Assembly (NCBI GenBank): GCA_000739535.1
Contig: DF820466.1
Location: 837,680-897,593, forward strand
Direction: 5' to 3'
Length of the DNA: 59,914 nucleotides
Source: Candidatus Vecturithrix granuli
GTDB taxonomy: Bacteria; Moduliflexota; Moduliflexia; Moduliflexales; Moduliflexaceae
Shown here: positions 7,868-15,622 of the stretch, piece by piece
Layout of the letters: each line of letters opens with the position of its first letter
Numbering within the stretch: the first letter of the stretch is position 1
Program-made: the position numbers and the translations under genes
The notes under the pieces: model-generated
What the model saw: the letters and a program-made list of their open reading frames with translations, nothing else
The model's database searches: none
What the model was told of the DNA's origin: nothing

Positions 7868-8296
7868 CTACGTCTGACAGAAAACCTGTTGAACAAATTC
7901 AATATTGAAGCATACGGCGTCGCACGTCAGGGTTTCGCACAGATGAGGCGGATTGTCCGAGTGAAACCCTTCAGGACGCAAATCCCGACACAACAAACTT
8001 GAAAACTGCTGTTCAAATTGTCGTGCAAAGCATCGGCAAGCTTCCACAATCCTGTCGTCCGGAATGTTCTGAGCTCTGCCCAGGATTCCGAGAAACATCA
8101 ACATGCCTTCGACTAATCCGCACTGTGCGCCATATTTCCCGGCTCCGTGCATCCCTAAAGCCGAATCAATGACTTGCGACGATAATTCGATCCCAAACCG
8201 CTCGGATAAAATCTTGAGCGTTGTAGTCGCACAATTGACATCATCCTCCCAATAGTACTCCTTGACTCGTTGTTGTACAAAATCTTGCAATTCCAT
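7868..8296 (-). CDS. C_GCAxxG_C_C family redox-type protein
   Basis: A 142-residue protein of the family named for its cysteine pattern. Visible elements are the early Cys in VNCATTTLKIL, the GAGKYGAQCGLVEGMLMFLG block (the GCAxxG-type motif, here with GAQCG), and the late pair SLLCRDLRPEGF and LCETLTCDAV. Family members are thought to be redox or metal-cluster proteins, some encoded beside electron-transfer genes; the actual role is not established. The start is preceded by AAGGAAGAAG. It overlaps no other gene and precedes the DUF3788 gene by about 75 bp. Confidence 0.85.
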   Translation of the reverse strand: MELQDFVQQRVKEYYWEDDVNCATTTLKILSERFGIELSSQVIDSALGMHGAGKYGAQCGLVEGMLMFLGILGRAQNIPDDRIVEACRCFARQFEQQFSSLLCRDLRPEGFHSDNPPHLCETLTCDAVCFNIEFVQQVFCQT

Positions 8297-8395
8297 AATC
8301 TTTCTTCTTCCTTTTATGATCTCAAAACGATGGAGGAAGGGTTCTGCGAGAATACTCAGGATATATTTAGTATAATCAGAAGTGCATACGAATAC

Positions 8396-9709
8396 TTACG
8401 CAAAAACTCCTTTTTCATCTCTTCTACTTGCAGTGATCAGTTCAAAACACCGCTCTGCGGCTCCTGCTTGCGACTCGATCACCTGTTGGGCCTGTTGACC
8501 AAGTTGTTTGCATTTTTCTGGATTGTCGAGGAATTCAAATAATTGGGCGCGGAATTCTTCTGTATTCTTGACCGTGAAAGCAAAACCACGCCGTAAAAGA
8601 TCGATGGCTTCCGGAGAATTATCATAAAGAGGACCAAAAATGACCGGCAACCCCATGACCGCAGGCTCCATCACATTATGGACACGCGGCCCAAATCCTC
8701 CGCCAACATACGCCAGGGTGCCAACCGAATAGAGTGCAGACAGGACGCCCACGGTATCTACAAAAATGATCCTGGGAGCCTGCGTCGGATGTTCTTGTAA
8801 GGTCGTCAAGCGTTCACCGGGAAAATCGTGGAAAAAGGTTTCGCCATTCTGCAAATACTCTTCTGTCGGTTCATGCGGAACGATGATCAAAAATACATTC
8901 GTATAGCGTTGTAACGCTTCTTTCAGGGGCGGGAAAATTTGCACGTCATCCGATGTTGAACTGCTGCCAACAACAATCACGAACTTGTTCTGAATATAGG
9001 CCGGCAGTTTCGGCGGCGCGAGCGTTCGCTTGCGAGCGATCACGCTGTCAAAACGAGTATCTCCAAGCACCTGAATGTTAGGATGTTCCGGGTTTGTCGC
9101 TAAAAATCGCTGTTGATCGTTTTCAGTGACCGTAAAAATTCCATTCAGACAGGCATATAACGTGCGATACAACGACCGCGCAATCGCTGAAGTTAAGCGT
9201 TTGGAGCGGGGTTGAATCGTCGCAGAAATAAGATATTGCGGGATTCCGGCTGCATACGCCTCCCAGATCAGATTCGGCCACAGGTCATAATTGACATAGA
9301 CGATGACGGCCGGCTGAAGTTTTTGTAGTAATCGCCGCATATTACGAGCAAAATCAAGCGGTAAATATTCAATGACCACCGGACGTTGAGAGCGAAACCT
9401 ACTCTTTTGAATCCATTTATAGCCATTGACAGACATGACCGTTATTGCACACTCAAAACCGTGCTGCATACAGCGTTCAAACACGGGCTGCGCCTGAAGA
9501 AATTCACCAGCGCTGGCAACATGAAACCAGACCAGGGGTTTCTGCTGATCGCGCTGAACAAGTTGAGCGTCAAGACGCTGCCATAATCCTTTCCTTCCGT
9601 CCAGACTTTCTTTGAGCGTCTGGTTTTTGAAAGCCAATAACTGCCCGACGAGCCATCCGAGAGGACAGGCAAACCAGGAATAACAGAGACGCCAGATACG
9701 CTGATTCAT
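8396..9709 (-). CDS. waaA: 3-deoxy-D-manno-octulosonic acid (Kdo) transferase
   Basis: Membrane-anchored GT30 glycosyltransferase that moves Kdo from CMP-Kdo onto lipid A; 437 residues, slightly above the usual 420-430. An N-terminal hydrophobic anchor is followed by the acceptor-side motif WFHVASAGEF, whose glutamate is the catalytic base in the family. Further markers are VYVNYDLWPNLIWEA, GDTRFDSV, VVGSSSTSDD and the donor-site block YVGGGFGPRVHNVMEPAVMG. It shows the organism makes an LPS-type outer membrane. kdsB, which makes its donor, lies 1.7 kb away on the other strand. Confidence 0.95.
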   Translation of the reverse strand: MNQRIWRLCYSWFACPLGWLVGQLLAFKNQTLKESLDGRKGLWQRLDAQLVQRDQQKPLVWFHVASAGEFLQAQPVFERCMQHGFECAITVMSVNGYKWIQKSRFRSQRPVVIEYLPLDFARNMRRLLQKLQPAVIVYVNYDLWPNLIWEAYAAGIPQYLISATIQPRSKRLTSAIARSLYRTLYACLNGIFTVTENDQQRFLATNPEHPNIQVLGDTRFDSVIARKRTLAPPKLPAYIQNKFVIVVGSSSTSDDVQIFPPLKEALQRYTNVFLIIVPHEPTEEYLQNGETFFHDFPGERLTTLQEHPTQAPRIIFVDTVGVLSALYSVGTLAYVGGGFGPRVHNVMEPAVMGLPVIFGPLYDNSPEAIDLLRRGFAFTVKNTEEFRAQLFEFLDNPEKCKQLGQQAQQVIESQAGAAERCFELITASRRDEKGVFA

Positions 9710-9732
9710 AATTTCACCATTTCGTCATGTTT

Positions 9733-9820
9733 GTTGTTTCGAGAATGGAACACTGTGGAATTCCCGAAATGAATACCAGAGAATTTCGGGAATTCCACAG
9801 TGTTCCATTCCCGAAACAAC
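9733..9820. repeat. Long inverted repeat, family E (GTTGTTTCGGGAATG ends)
   Basis: Arms of 38 bp (9733-9770 and 9783-9820), matching except at one or two positions, enclose a 12-base loop. Related copies are at 11276-11356 and, as one arm, 23923-23953. In this copy the element lies in the divergent waaA / 10-kb-gene intergenic region and would cover any waaA promoter there. Confidence 0.9.
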
Positions 9821-9925
9821 GCAAAGTTCTCTTCCTTACGGAATTTTGTCAAGATTTCTTGACAAAATCGATCTCAGTCTATCTGATAATGGTAAACGCT
9901 GACAATGATTCTCCAGGATTGATGC

Positions 9926-10028
9926 ACCCTCACCCCCGGCCCCTCTCCCAAAGGGCGAGGGAAGCAGATATCATCCAGTAACTAGCTACCTCCCCTCGCC
10001 CTTTGGGAGAGGGGCTGGGGGTGAGGGT
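9926..10028. repeat. Inverted repeat, family C (ACCCTCACCCC ends)
   Basis: Arms ACCCTCACCCCCGGCCCCTC...GGGCGAGG and CCTCGCCCTTTGGGAG...GGGTGAGGGT, about 37 bp each, surround a roughly 30-base AT-richer centre. Close relatives lie at 14153-14253 and, interrupted, at 14256-14422. Together with the family E repeat it fills most of the 9710-10073 gap. Confidence 0.9.
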
Positions 10029-10073
10029 ATGTAAGCCCTGTTCTCTAACAATAGTCAAGTAAGGAGGATAGAA

Positions 10074-11291
10074 ATGTGTCTTGATTATGCGTTTATCGAA
10101 AAACTCTATGAGAGCTTTGGTGCCCAAACAAAGCACAGGATCGATCAGGTTGTTTCAAAAATCGTTCAGACCAAAAAGCAAAACGGTCATGTCGTGGTTG
10201 TGACTGGCAGCGGCCCCAATATCCACGAAGGGGTGACGACCTTGATCGCTGAACTGATTAAGAAAGATCTTATTGATGGCGTGATTACCAGTTCTGCAGT
10301 CATTGCGCATGAAATGGCCGGCAGTCTCGATAAAGTCAAAAGAGTCAAAGGAAAGGAACTTCCCGGAATTCAACCTGAATTTCTCCCGCGAGGATCAATC
10401 TTCGAAGTTACCTTGATGGATAACACGGTATTACATGAATTACAAGAAGAGATGATCATTGATACGGAGCTGATTGAGCGGGTTTTACAGGCTGAAGGTA
10501 CAGTTATCATAAAAGCCGCGGGAAATATGGCGTATCCTATTGGACTAAGAACTGAAAGAATTGCGGCCGAGATCGAAGCCCTCGCTCAACTTGCCGGGAA
10601 ACCCTTCGAGTATATCGCGGGACTGGGAGCCGATCAGCGGACAATGATTGGCGCGGGAGCGCGTAAACAGGTTCCGGTGTTAGTTTCAGTTCCGCAGTTA
10701 ATCGGAGGCGGGAGAGTCGGGTTAGCGATTGGAGATAGCATCCCACTCAAACAACGTTCAAGACTCATCGCTCAAATGCTCGCTCAGGCAGAGGTGATCA
10801 TCGAATCCGGAGTCGCTCTGACTCAGGAAATTCACGATGGCCCCTTTGAAACTTACACCGGCCATGGCATCTGGTCAGCCTGGGAAGGGATTGAAACGTT
10901 CAGCCTTCAAGAGAAAACCCTGGCTCGCATTGATCTTGATCCGAATCTTGAAGAAGTCTGGCGTCTGGAAAAAAGCGGCGGAAGTGTGCAGAAAAGTATT
11001 CACGAAGGTATGCCAAAAACAAAAACGTTTAAAGTGCCGTTCCGCATGGAAATGTCAGGTTTTGCCCGCTTAGAGAGCAGCATTCCCATCGTCGGTGATC
11101 TTGGCGTTGTGTGGCCGATCATTGCAGCGCATGTTTCTCAGCAATTAGGGATAGAATTGGATTTTTGTTCTTATCCGCAGGAGTCTGAGCAAGGGAAACA
11201 GATGCGAGAGTGGATTGTTCAGAATGTGAAGATGCTTAATAAAAAAAGGATGTTGGAATGTATGCAGGGTAATGTGTTGTTTCGGGAATGA
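10074..11291 (+). CDS. Conserved protein of unknown function, possible deoxyhypusine-synthase-like NAD-binding domain
   Basis: A 405-residue soluble protein that I do not recognise as a named family. The N-terminal block GHVVVVTGSGPNIHEGVTTLIAELIKKDLIDG then VITSSAVIAHEM (at about 38-82) recalls the VTGPAVVHTGA.ALA.LI..GYVDALL.GNALAVHD segment of the deoxyhypusine-synthase-like (ArgZ/LOR-SDH) domain; this is a remembered similarity, not a search. Later blocks GLGADQRTMIGAGAR and SVPQLIGGGRVGLAIGDSIPL look like a nucleotide or phosphate site. The start has AAGGAGG eight bases upstream. The last codons (LFRE and stop) fall in a family E repeat. It is 94 bp upstream of kdsB on the same strand. 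Confidence 0.6.
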   Translation: MCLDYAFIEKLYESFGAQTKHRIDQVVSKIVQTKKQNGHVVVVTGSGPNIHEGVTTLIAELIKKDLIDGVITSSAVIAHEMAGSLDKVKRVKGKELPGIQPEFLPRGSIFEVTLMDNTVLHELQEEMIIDTELIERVLQAEGTVIIKAAGNMAYPIGLRTERIAAEIEALAQLAGKPFEYIAGLGADQRTMIGAGARKQVPVLVSVPQLIGGGRVGLAIGDSIPLKQRSRLIAQMLAQAEVIIESGVALTQEIHDGPFETYTGHGIWSAWEGIETFSLQEKTLARIDLDPNLEEVWRLEKSGGSVQKSIHEGMPKTKTFKVPFRMEMSGFARLESSIPIVGDLGVVWPIIAAHVSQQLGIELDFCSYPQESEQGKQMREWIVQNVKMLNKKRMLECMQGNVLFRE

Positions 11292-11356
11292 GTCTTCGAA
11301 ATTCCCGAAATGTTTCCTGTTTCGGGAATTCCTCTGTGCTCTATTCCTGAAACAAC
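11276..11356. repeat. Inverted repeat, family E, overlapping a gene end
   Basis: GTTGTTTCGGGAATGAGT...GAAATTCCCGAAATG pairs with TTTCGGGAATTCCTC...CTGAAACAAC. The first arm encodes the last residues and stop of the upstream gene, so the element was inserted at, or has replaced, the original 3' end. Confidence 0.85.
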
Positions 11357-11385
11357 TTGAAGAGCCTGAGAAAGGAGATATTTGT

Positions 11386-12123
11386 ATGAAAGCAGTCGGC
11401 ATTATTCCGGCGCGATACCATTCAACCAGATTAGAGGGAAAACCTCTGATGGACATTCATGGCAAACCGATGATCCAGTGGGTCTATGAAAATGTCATGA
11501 AAGCTGATGTTCTCGATGAGGTGTTCGTAGCGACGGATGATCAGAGAATTGTCGAGGTCGTGGAACGCTTTGGAGGAAGAGCCATGATGACCTCCAGGGA
11601 CCATACCACGGGCACCGATCGAATCGCAGAAGTGGCAAAAAACTTAGATGTCCAGGTTGTGATCAATATTCAAGGCGATGAACCATTCATCACTCCAACT
11701 ATGATCAACGAAGTTGCGACGCCGCTCTTAGGTGATCAGGATATCCCCATGTGTACTCTGATGCATGAAATTACTGAAGAGGATTTTCATAACCCCAATG
11801 TTGTCAAAGTTGTTGCCGATTCATCTGGCTTTGCGTTATATTTTTCGCGTTCTCTGATTCCTTATCCAAGAAACAAAGAGGGGCATCAGGCGTTTGAGCA
11901 TATTGGTATCTATGGATATCAAAAAACCTTTCTTCTCAAACTCAGCACGCTTCCTCCAACTCCTCTTGAAAAAACTGAAGCTCTTGAACAACTCAGAGTG
12001 CTTGAGAATGGGTATAAAATCAAAGTGATTTCCACCGCAGCAAAAGATTATATTCCCTTGAGCATTGACACCAAAGAGGATTTGGAACGAGCCAGGGCGA
12101 TCATCAGATCGTTACGTGCTTGA
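11386..12123 (+). CDS. kdsB: 3-deoxy-manno-octulosonate cytidylyltransferase
   Basis: Cytosolic enzyme activating Kdo to CMP-Kdo with CTP, the donor for WaaA; 245 residues, standard length. The nucleotidyltransferase start GIIPARYHSTRLEGKPL, then VATDDQRI, TTGTDRIAEV, NIQGDEPFI and IGIYGYQKTFL, are the textbook KdsB signature series. The start at 11386 follows AAAGGAGAT; an in-frame start 38 codons upstream would run through the family E repeat. The last 45 or so bases are part of a 136-bp tandem duplication, so a decayed second copy of the kdsB 3' end lies just downstream. Confidence 0.95.
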   Translation: MKAVGIIPARYHSTRLEGKPLMDIHGKPMIQWVYENVMKADVLDEVFVATDDQRIVEVVERFGGRAMMTSRDHTTGTDRIAEVAKNLDVQVVINIQGDEPFITPTMINEVATPLLGDQDIPMCTLMHEITEEDFHNPNVVKVVADSSGFALYFSRSLIPYPRNKEGHQAFEHIGIYGYQKTFLLKLSTLPPTPLEKTEALEQLRVLENGYKIKVISTAAKDYIPLSIDTKEDLERARAIIRSLRA

Positions 12124-12343
12124 GCTAAAGCTCACAGGAGTGTCAAAGCTCTGCTTTGACAGCGAAAGCAGAGCTTTCGCACTCCGGTTTTTCTATTATC
12201 CCTGATACAAAAAGGATTTAGAACGCGCCAGGGCGATCATCAGATCGTTACGTGCTTGAGCAAACACTCACAGGAGTGTCAAAGCTCTGCTTTGACAGCG
12301 AAAGCAGAGCTTTCGCACTCCAGCTTTTATTTATCCCTGATAC
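12074..12343. repeat. 136-bp tandem duplication spanning the convergent kdsB and dctM 3' ends
   Basis: Copy 1 (12074-12208) and copy 2 (about 12210-12343) share GGATTT.GAACG.GCCAGGGC, the ATCATCAGATCGTTACGTGC run, one family B repeat (12137-12185 and 12273-12321) and TTATCCCTGATAC. Copy 1 carries the true kdsB end plus a remnant of the dctM end; copy 2 carries a remnant of the kdsB end plus the true dctM end. The copies differ at several positions, so the duplication is not brand new. Confidence 0.9.
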
Positions 12344-13623
12344 CCGGCCATGCGCGGTAGCCAGAGCACCAAATCGGGAATATAGGTAATCAAAAAAAGA
12401 GCGATAAATTCAAACCCGATAAATTTGAGCATTTCTTTGATAACATCAGAAAGGGGAGTGCCGCTAATTGCGCTGGTGATAAAGGTGGTTTCGCCATACG
12501 GGGGAGTATCCAACGCAATCATTAAATTGAACACCGTGACCACCCCAAAGTGAACCAGATCGATGCCGGCCGCCTCGACCAACGGTAACACAATCGGCAC
12601 AATAATCAGGAGAATCGCTGATACATCAATGAAACAGCCTAAAATGATAAACAACACATTTAATGATAGCAGGACACTCCATTGGCTATTCATAAGCCCC
12701 AAACCCAGGAAGGCTTTTGTAATCAACGCCGGAATTTCTTCGCGGGCCACAACATAACTAAATAGAAATGAGCAGGCAACGATGAAGCTTACAAACCCGG
12801 TTGAAACGACGGATTCGACAAAGACCTTATACAGAGATCGGAGTCCAAGCGAACGATAGACGTATAATGCCAGAATCATGACATAGACGCTCACAACCCC
12901 TGCCGCCTCGGTGGGTGTAAAAATTCCGCTATAAATGCCACCTAAAAGAATCACCGGCGCCAGGATCACAAAAAAAGAATTGAGAAAAACTTTTACGAAT
13001 CCCCTCAAGGATACCCATTCGCCCACCGGATAATTCCTTTTATGCGCCAGGATACTCACTAAGACCATCAAAACAACGCCCAGAAGGAGTCCGGGAATGA
13101 CGCCGCCAAGAAAGAGATAGCCGGTCGAGGCCCCCGATAGCGAGGCATAGATGACCATCGGAATACTCGGAGGGATAATCGGACCAATTGTCGCGGAAGC
13201 GCAAGTTACCGCACAGGAAAAAGGCCCATCATAGCCGGCGTCCTGCATGGCTTTGATCTCAACAGCGCCCAACCCGGCCACATCAGCAATTTCAGAACCC
13301 GACATTCCGGCAAAAATGATACTCGCGACAATATTAACGTGTCCTAATCCGCCTTTTACCGGACCGACCAACGCTTTTGCAAAATCGAATAACCTGTCAG
13401 TTAATCGGGCGGCATTCATCACTTTTGCCGTGAAGATGAACAGGGGAACGGCTAACAGCACAAACTGATTCTCAAACTGAATCACCATGATATCGAGAAT
13501 CGTCGTCAGAGCGATCCCTTTGAGAACAAAATATAACACCGAACTGACAAACATCCCCAGGGCAATTGGGTACCCCAGAGCAAAAATTGCCGCGAAAATG
13601 ACAAGCCATACGGTTACAGCCAC
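12331..13623 (-). CDS. dctM: TRAP transporter large permease, DctM type
   Basis: Twelve-helix inner-membrane subunit (430 residues) that moves the substrate using an ion gradient. Typical DctM blocks are seen: GMSGSEIADVAGLGAVEIKAM, GYDGPFSCAVTCASATIGPIIPPSIPMVIY (the central conserved region, written here in parts: CASATIGPIIPPSIPMVIY), LGGIYSGIFTPTEAAGV and the C-terminal TPPYGETTF. It overlaps dctQ by ten bases and ends in the tandem duplication shared with kdsB. With dctP and dctQ it forms a complete P-Q-M set beside a DapA-type lyase, suggesting import of an organic or sugar acid. Confidence 0.95.
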   Translation of the reverse strand: MAVTVWLVIFAAIFALGYPIALGMFVSSVLYFVLKGIALTTILDIMVIQFENQFVLLAVPLFIFTAKVMNAARLTDRLFDFAKALVGPVKGGLGHVNIVASIIFAGMSGSEIADVAGLGAVEIKAMQDAGYDGPFSCAVTCASATIGPIIPPSIPMVIYASLSGASTGYLFLGGVIPGLLLGVVLMVLVSILAHKRNYPVGEWVSLRGFVKVFLNSFFVILAPVILLGGIYSGIFTPTEAAGVVSVYVMILALYVYRSLGLRSLYKVFVESVVSTGFVSFIVACSFLFSYVVAREEIPALITKAFLGLGLMNSQWSVLLSLNVLFIILGCFIDVSAILLIIVPIVLPLVEAAGIDLVHFGVVTVFNLMIALDTPPYGETTFITSAISGTPLSDVIKEMLKFIGFEFIALFLITYIPDLVLWLPRMAGYQG

Positions 13624-14123
13624 GGCGGTACCTCCTCGGTATGAGTGTCCTTGCCTAGAAGCAAGGCAATATTAGTGTAGATTGACAGGCTGTTATGGAC
13701 AATGATGAGGCAGACAAACAGAGGAAAACAGAGCAGTAAATAGGTCCAGGGGATTCGTAAGGCTGAGGCCTTGATTCTGTAACTCCAAATTGTATATTCA
13801 ATGCTCGGATAGAGGAGCAGAAGCATGACAAACGTTGTCAGGCTGTCAAAACATATATCCACGATGGCGCGAGTTTTGGCTGAGAATTTCCGATACAGTA
13901 GATCAAAGCGGATGTGCTGATTATACCGTTTCGCCAGCGCTGCTCCCAGATAAATTGACCAGACAAAACTATAAATAGACAACTCGAAAAATTTTGGTAA
14001 TGGCCGGTTGAATCCGTAGCGTGATACCACTTGAACAAAAACGGTCATAATCAGGAGAAAAAAAATCGCTGTCGGCAGATATATCTCCAAAATATCCAAG
14101 AGTGCTTTCCCAAATTTTTTCAT
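13614..14123 (-). CDS. dctQ: TRAP transporter small permease, DctQ type
   Basis: Four-helix membrane subunit, 169 residues. Helices are visible around IYLPTAIFFLLIMTVFVQVV, FELSIYSFVWSIYLGAALA, SLTTFVMLLLL and YLLLCFPLFVCLIIVHN. The motif VVSRYGFNRPLPKFFEL followed by YLGAALAKRYNQHIRFDLL is characteristic of DctQ. The ATG at 14123 is preferred: GGAG lies six bases upstream, whereas the only earlier in-frame start is a TTG at 14141 that overlaps that site. Translation is coupled to dctM by a ten-base overlap. Confidence 0.92.
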   Translation of the reverse strand: MKKFGKALLDILEIYLPTAIFFLLIMTVFVQVVSRYGFNRPLPKFFELSIYSFVWSIYLGAALAKRYNQHIRFDLLYRKFSAKTRAIVDICFDSLTTFVMLLLLYPSIEYTIWSYRIKASALRIPWTYLLLCFPLFVCLIIVHNSLSIYTNIALLLGKDTHTEEVPPWL

Positions 14124-14152
14124 CCGCGGCTCCTTTTTCAATGAATTTTCAT

Positions 14153-14253
14153 ACCCTCACCCCCGGCCCCTCTCCCACCGGGCGAGGGGATCAGATAACA
14201 CTCGGTAACTGACTATTCCCCTCGCCCGGTGGGAGAGGAGCGGAGGTGAGGGT
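14153..14253. repeat. Inverted repeat, family C
   Basis: ACCCTCACCCCCGGCCCCTC...GGGCGAGGGG pairs with CCCCTCGCCC...GGTGAGGGT. It is immediately followed by a second, interrupted family C copy, so that repeats fill almost the whole gap between dctP and dctQ. Confidence 0.9.
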
Positions 14254-14255
14254 GC

Positions 14256-14422
14256 GTATCCCCTCGCCCTATGGGAGAGCAGGGCTGTTAAGTTCTCGCA
14301 AAATATAGCGTCTCGACTTCGCTCGACGTGCGGTGTTCCGGTCATCGAGCGGAGTCGAGATGACAAACATCAACAGAACTTAACAGCCCTGCTATAGGAG
14401 AGGGGTTAGGAGTGAGGGTGCG
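14256..14422. repeat. Family C repeat interrupted by a family D element
   Basis: A family C half (CCCCTCGCCCTATGGGAGAG) ends at 14279 and the other half (AGGAGAGGGGTTAGGAGTGAGGGT) resumes at about 14392. The 112 bases between are a family D element. The bases flanking D are CTATGGGAGAG (14269-14279) and CTATAGGAGAG (14392-14402), an 11-bp direct repeat with one mismatch, as expected of a target-site duplication. Confidence 0.85.
14280..14391. mobile_element. Family D short inverted-repeat element (MITE-like), nested
   Basis: A 112-bp element with 17-bp terminal inverted repeats CAGGGCTGTTAAGTTCT and AGAACTTAACAGCCCTG. The inner palindrome is TCTCGACTTCGCTCGA...GAGCGGAGTCGAGA. A second copy with the same ends lies at 22311-22421. 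No transposase is encoded; if mobile, it would depend on an enzyme elsewhere. Confidence 0.75.
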
Positions 14423-14437
14423 TCAATCCCGTTTCAA

Positions 14438-15454
14438 TTACTCCATTGCCTGAATTTTGGAGTACATCCCTGCTCCCCAGAGTTTCTCAAACTGCTCCTG
14501 GCTGTAAAATTCTCTGGCATGATCCATAAAGGCTTGCTTATCGGGAATGATAATCTCCATGCCAAACTCTTCCGCAAATTTCCCGATCAATTCAGCTTCC
14601 TGTTCCAGAACCATCATATTCTGATGGTAGCGGGCAACCTCCATGGCTTTCTTGATATACACTCGATATTTTTCAGGCATTTCCTGCCACAGCTTTTCAT
14701 TAATGATCGGCATAATGAAGGCAATCACATGGTCGGTCAGCACGATATAATGTGTGACTTCGTAGAATTTTTCAGAAAAATCAGTGGGCAGCGGATTATC
14801 CTGACCATCGATCGTGCCGGTTTTCAGAGCCATATAGACTTCTCCGAATCCCAGAGGCGTGGGATTCGCGCCTAAGGCTCGTCCGACATTCAACCAGGCT
14901 TCGGAATTCGGCATGCGCAGTTTCACGCCGTCTAAATCGGCAGGGGTGCGAACCTCTCCTGCATTTTTGGTTAAATCTAACTGCCGCGTCCCGAGATACC
15001 AGACATCCAGCACGCGTATTCCTGATTTCTCCGCAAGCTTGTCCCAATATCCCTGACCAAAAGCACCTAACTGCACTCGATACGCATGATCGATATCCCG
15101 ATAGACATACGCCGCTTCTAGCACCCCGATTTCCGGGAAATCGGCTAAGTCTGCGAACCATGCAGGACTCGCATCGCTGGACATTTCTAGAGCCCCTGAG
15201 CCTCGCATGATTCCTAAAATTGAGGTTTTCTGATCGGCTAACTGCCCGGAATGGAACACTTTGACCTCAATTTTCCCGCCGCTCAGCTTGCCGACCACAT
15301 CGGCAAATTTCTGCATTGACAACGTTTGCGGTTCGTTCGGGCCTCCTACGGTGTTAAATCGCAGGGTATATTTGGGGTCTTCCGCAAATCCCATGTTGGT
15401 CAGAAGGCCGATGGTCAAGACAATAACTATGAGTAACAATCCTTGATACTTCAT
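14438..15454 (-). CDS. dctP: TRAP transporter solute-binding protein, DctP type
   Basis: Periplasmic receptor of the TRAP system, 338 residues. A signal peptide (MKYQGLLLIVIVLTIGLLTN) ends near FAEDP. The mature domain shows the DctP core: RFNTVGGPNEPQTLSMQKFA, VFHSGQLADQKTSILGI, and KLRMPNSEAWLNVGRALGAN, where the arginine of KLRMP is the carboxylate-binding residue in characterised DctP proteins. It continues with PLGFGEVYMALKTGTIDGQDNPL. The start at 15454 follows AAAAGGAGAA; a longer in-frame start 43 codons upstream has no signal-peptide-like beginning. A carboxylate ligand is likely; which one is not visible. Confidence 0.94.
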   Translation of the reverse strand: MKYQGLLLIVIVLTIGLLTNMGFAEDPKYTLRFNTVGGPNEPQTLSMQKFADVVGKLSGGKIEVKVFHSGQLADQKTSILGIMRGSGALEMSSDASPAWFADLADFPEIGVLEAAYVYRDIDHAYRVQLGAFGQGYWDKLAEKSGIRVLDVWYLGTRQLDLTKNAGEVRTPADLDGVKLRMPNSEAWLNVGRALGANPTPLGFGEVYMALKTGTIDGQDNPLPTDFSEKFYEVTHYIVLTDHVIAFIMPIINEKLWQEMPEKYRVYIKKAMEVARYHQNMMVLEQEAELIGKFAEEFGMEIIIPDKQAFMDHAREFYSQEQFEKLWGAGMYSKIQAME

Positions 15455-15622
15455 AACCTGTTCTCCTTTTTGAATAGTTAACTGGTTGTTAATACTCTCT
15501 TTCCGACAACCGTCCGTACCTTTTGATTCAAAAGAATTCCCACCCCCTTTCGATAGCCGCGTTAAGTCGCGCGCATGTATCACGCCGGGCCTCCATGCCC
15601 GGATGACATGTCTCTTTAAGGA

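Noticed and set aside
9926-10028. Family C repeats as attachment sites or origins
   Set aside because: They occur as several dispersed inverted-repeat copies with no integrase or replication genes nearby; a dispersed repeat explains them better.
14796-15161. Alternative minus-strand frame inside dctP
   Set aside because: It overlaps a complete DctP with all family motifs, and its predicted residues are arginine/serine-rich noise typical of shifted frames.
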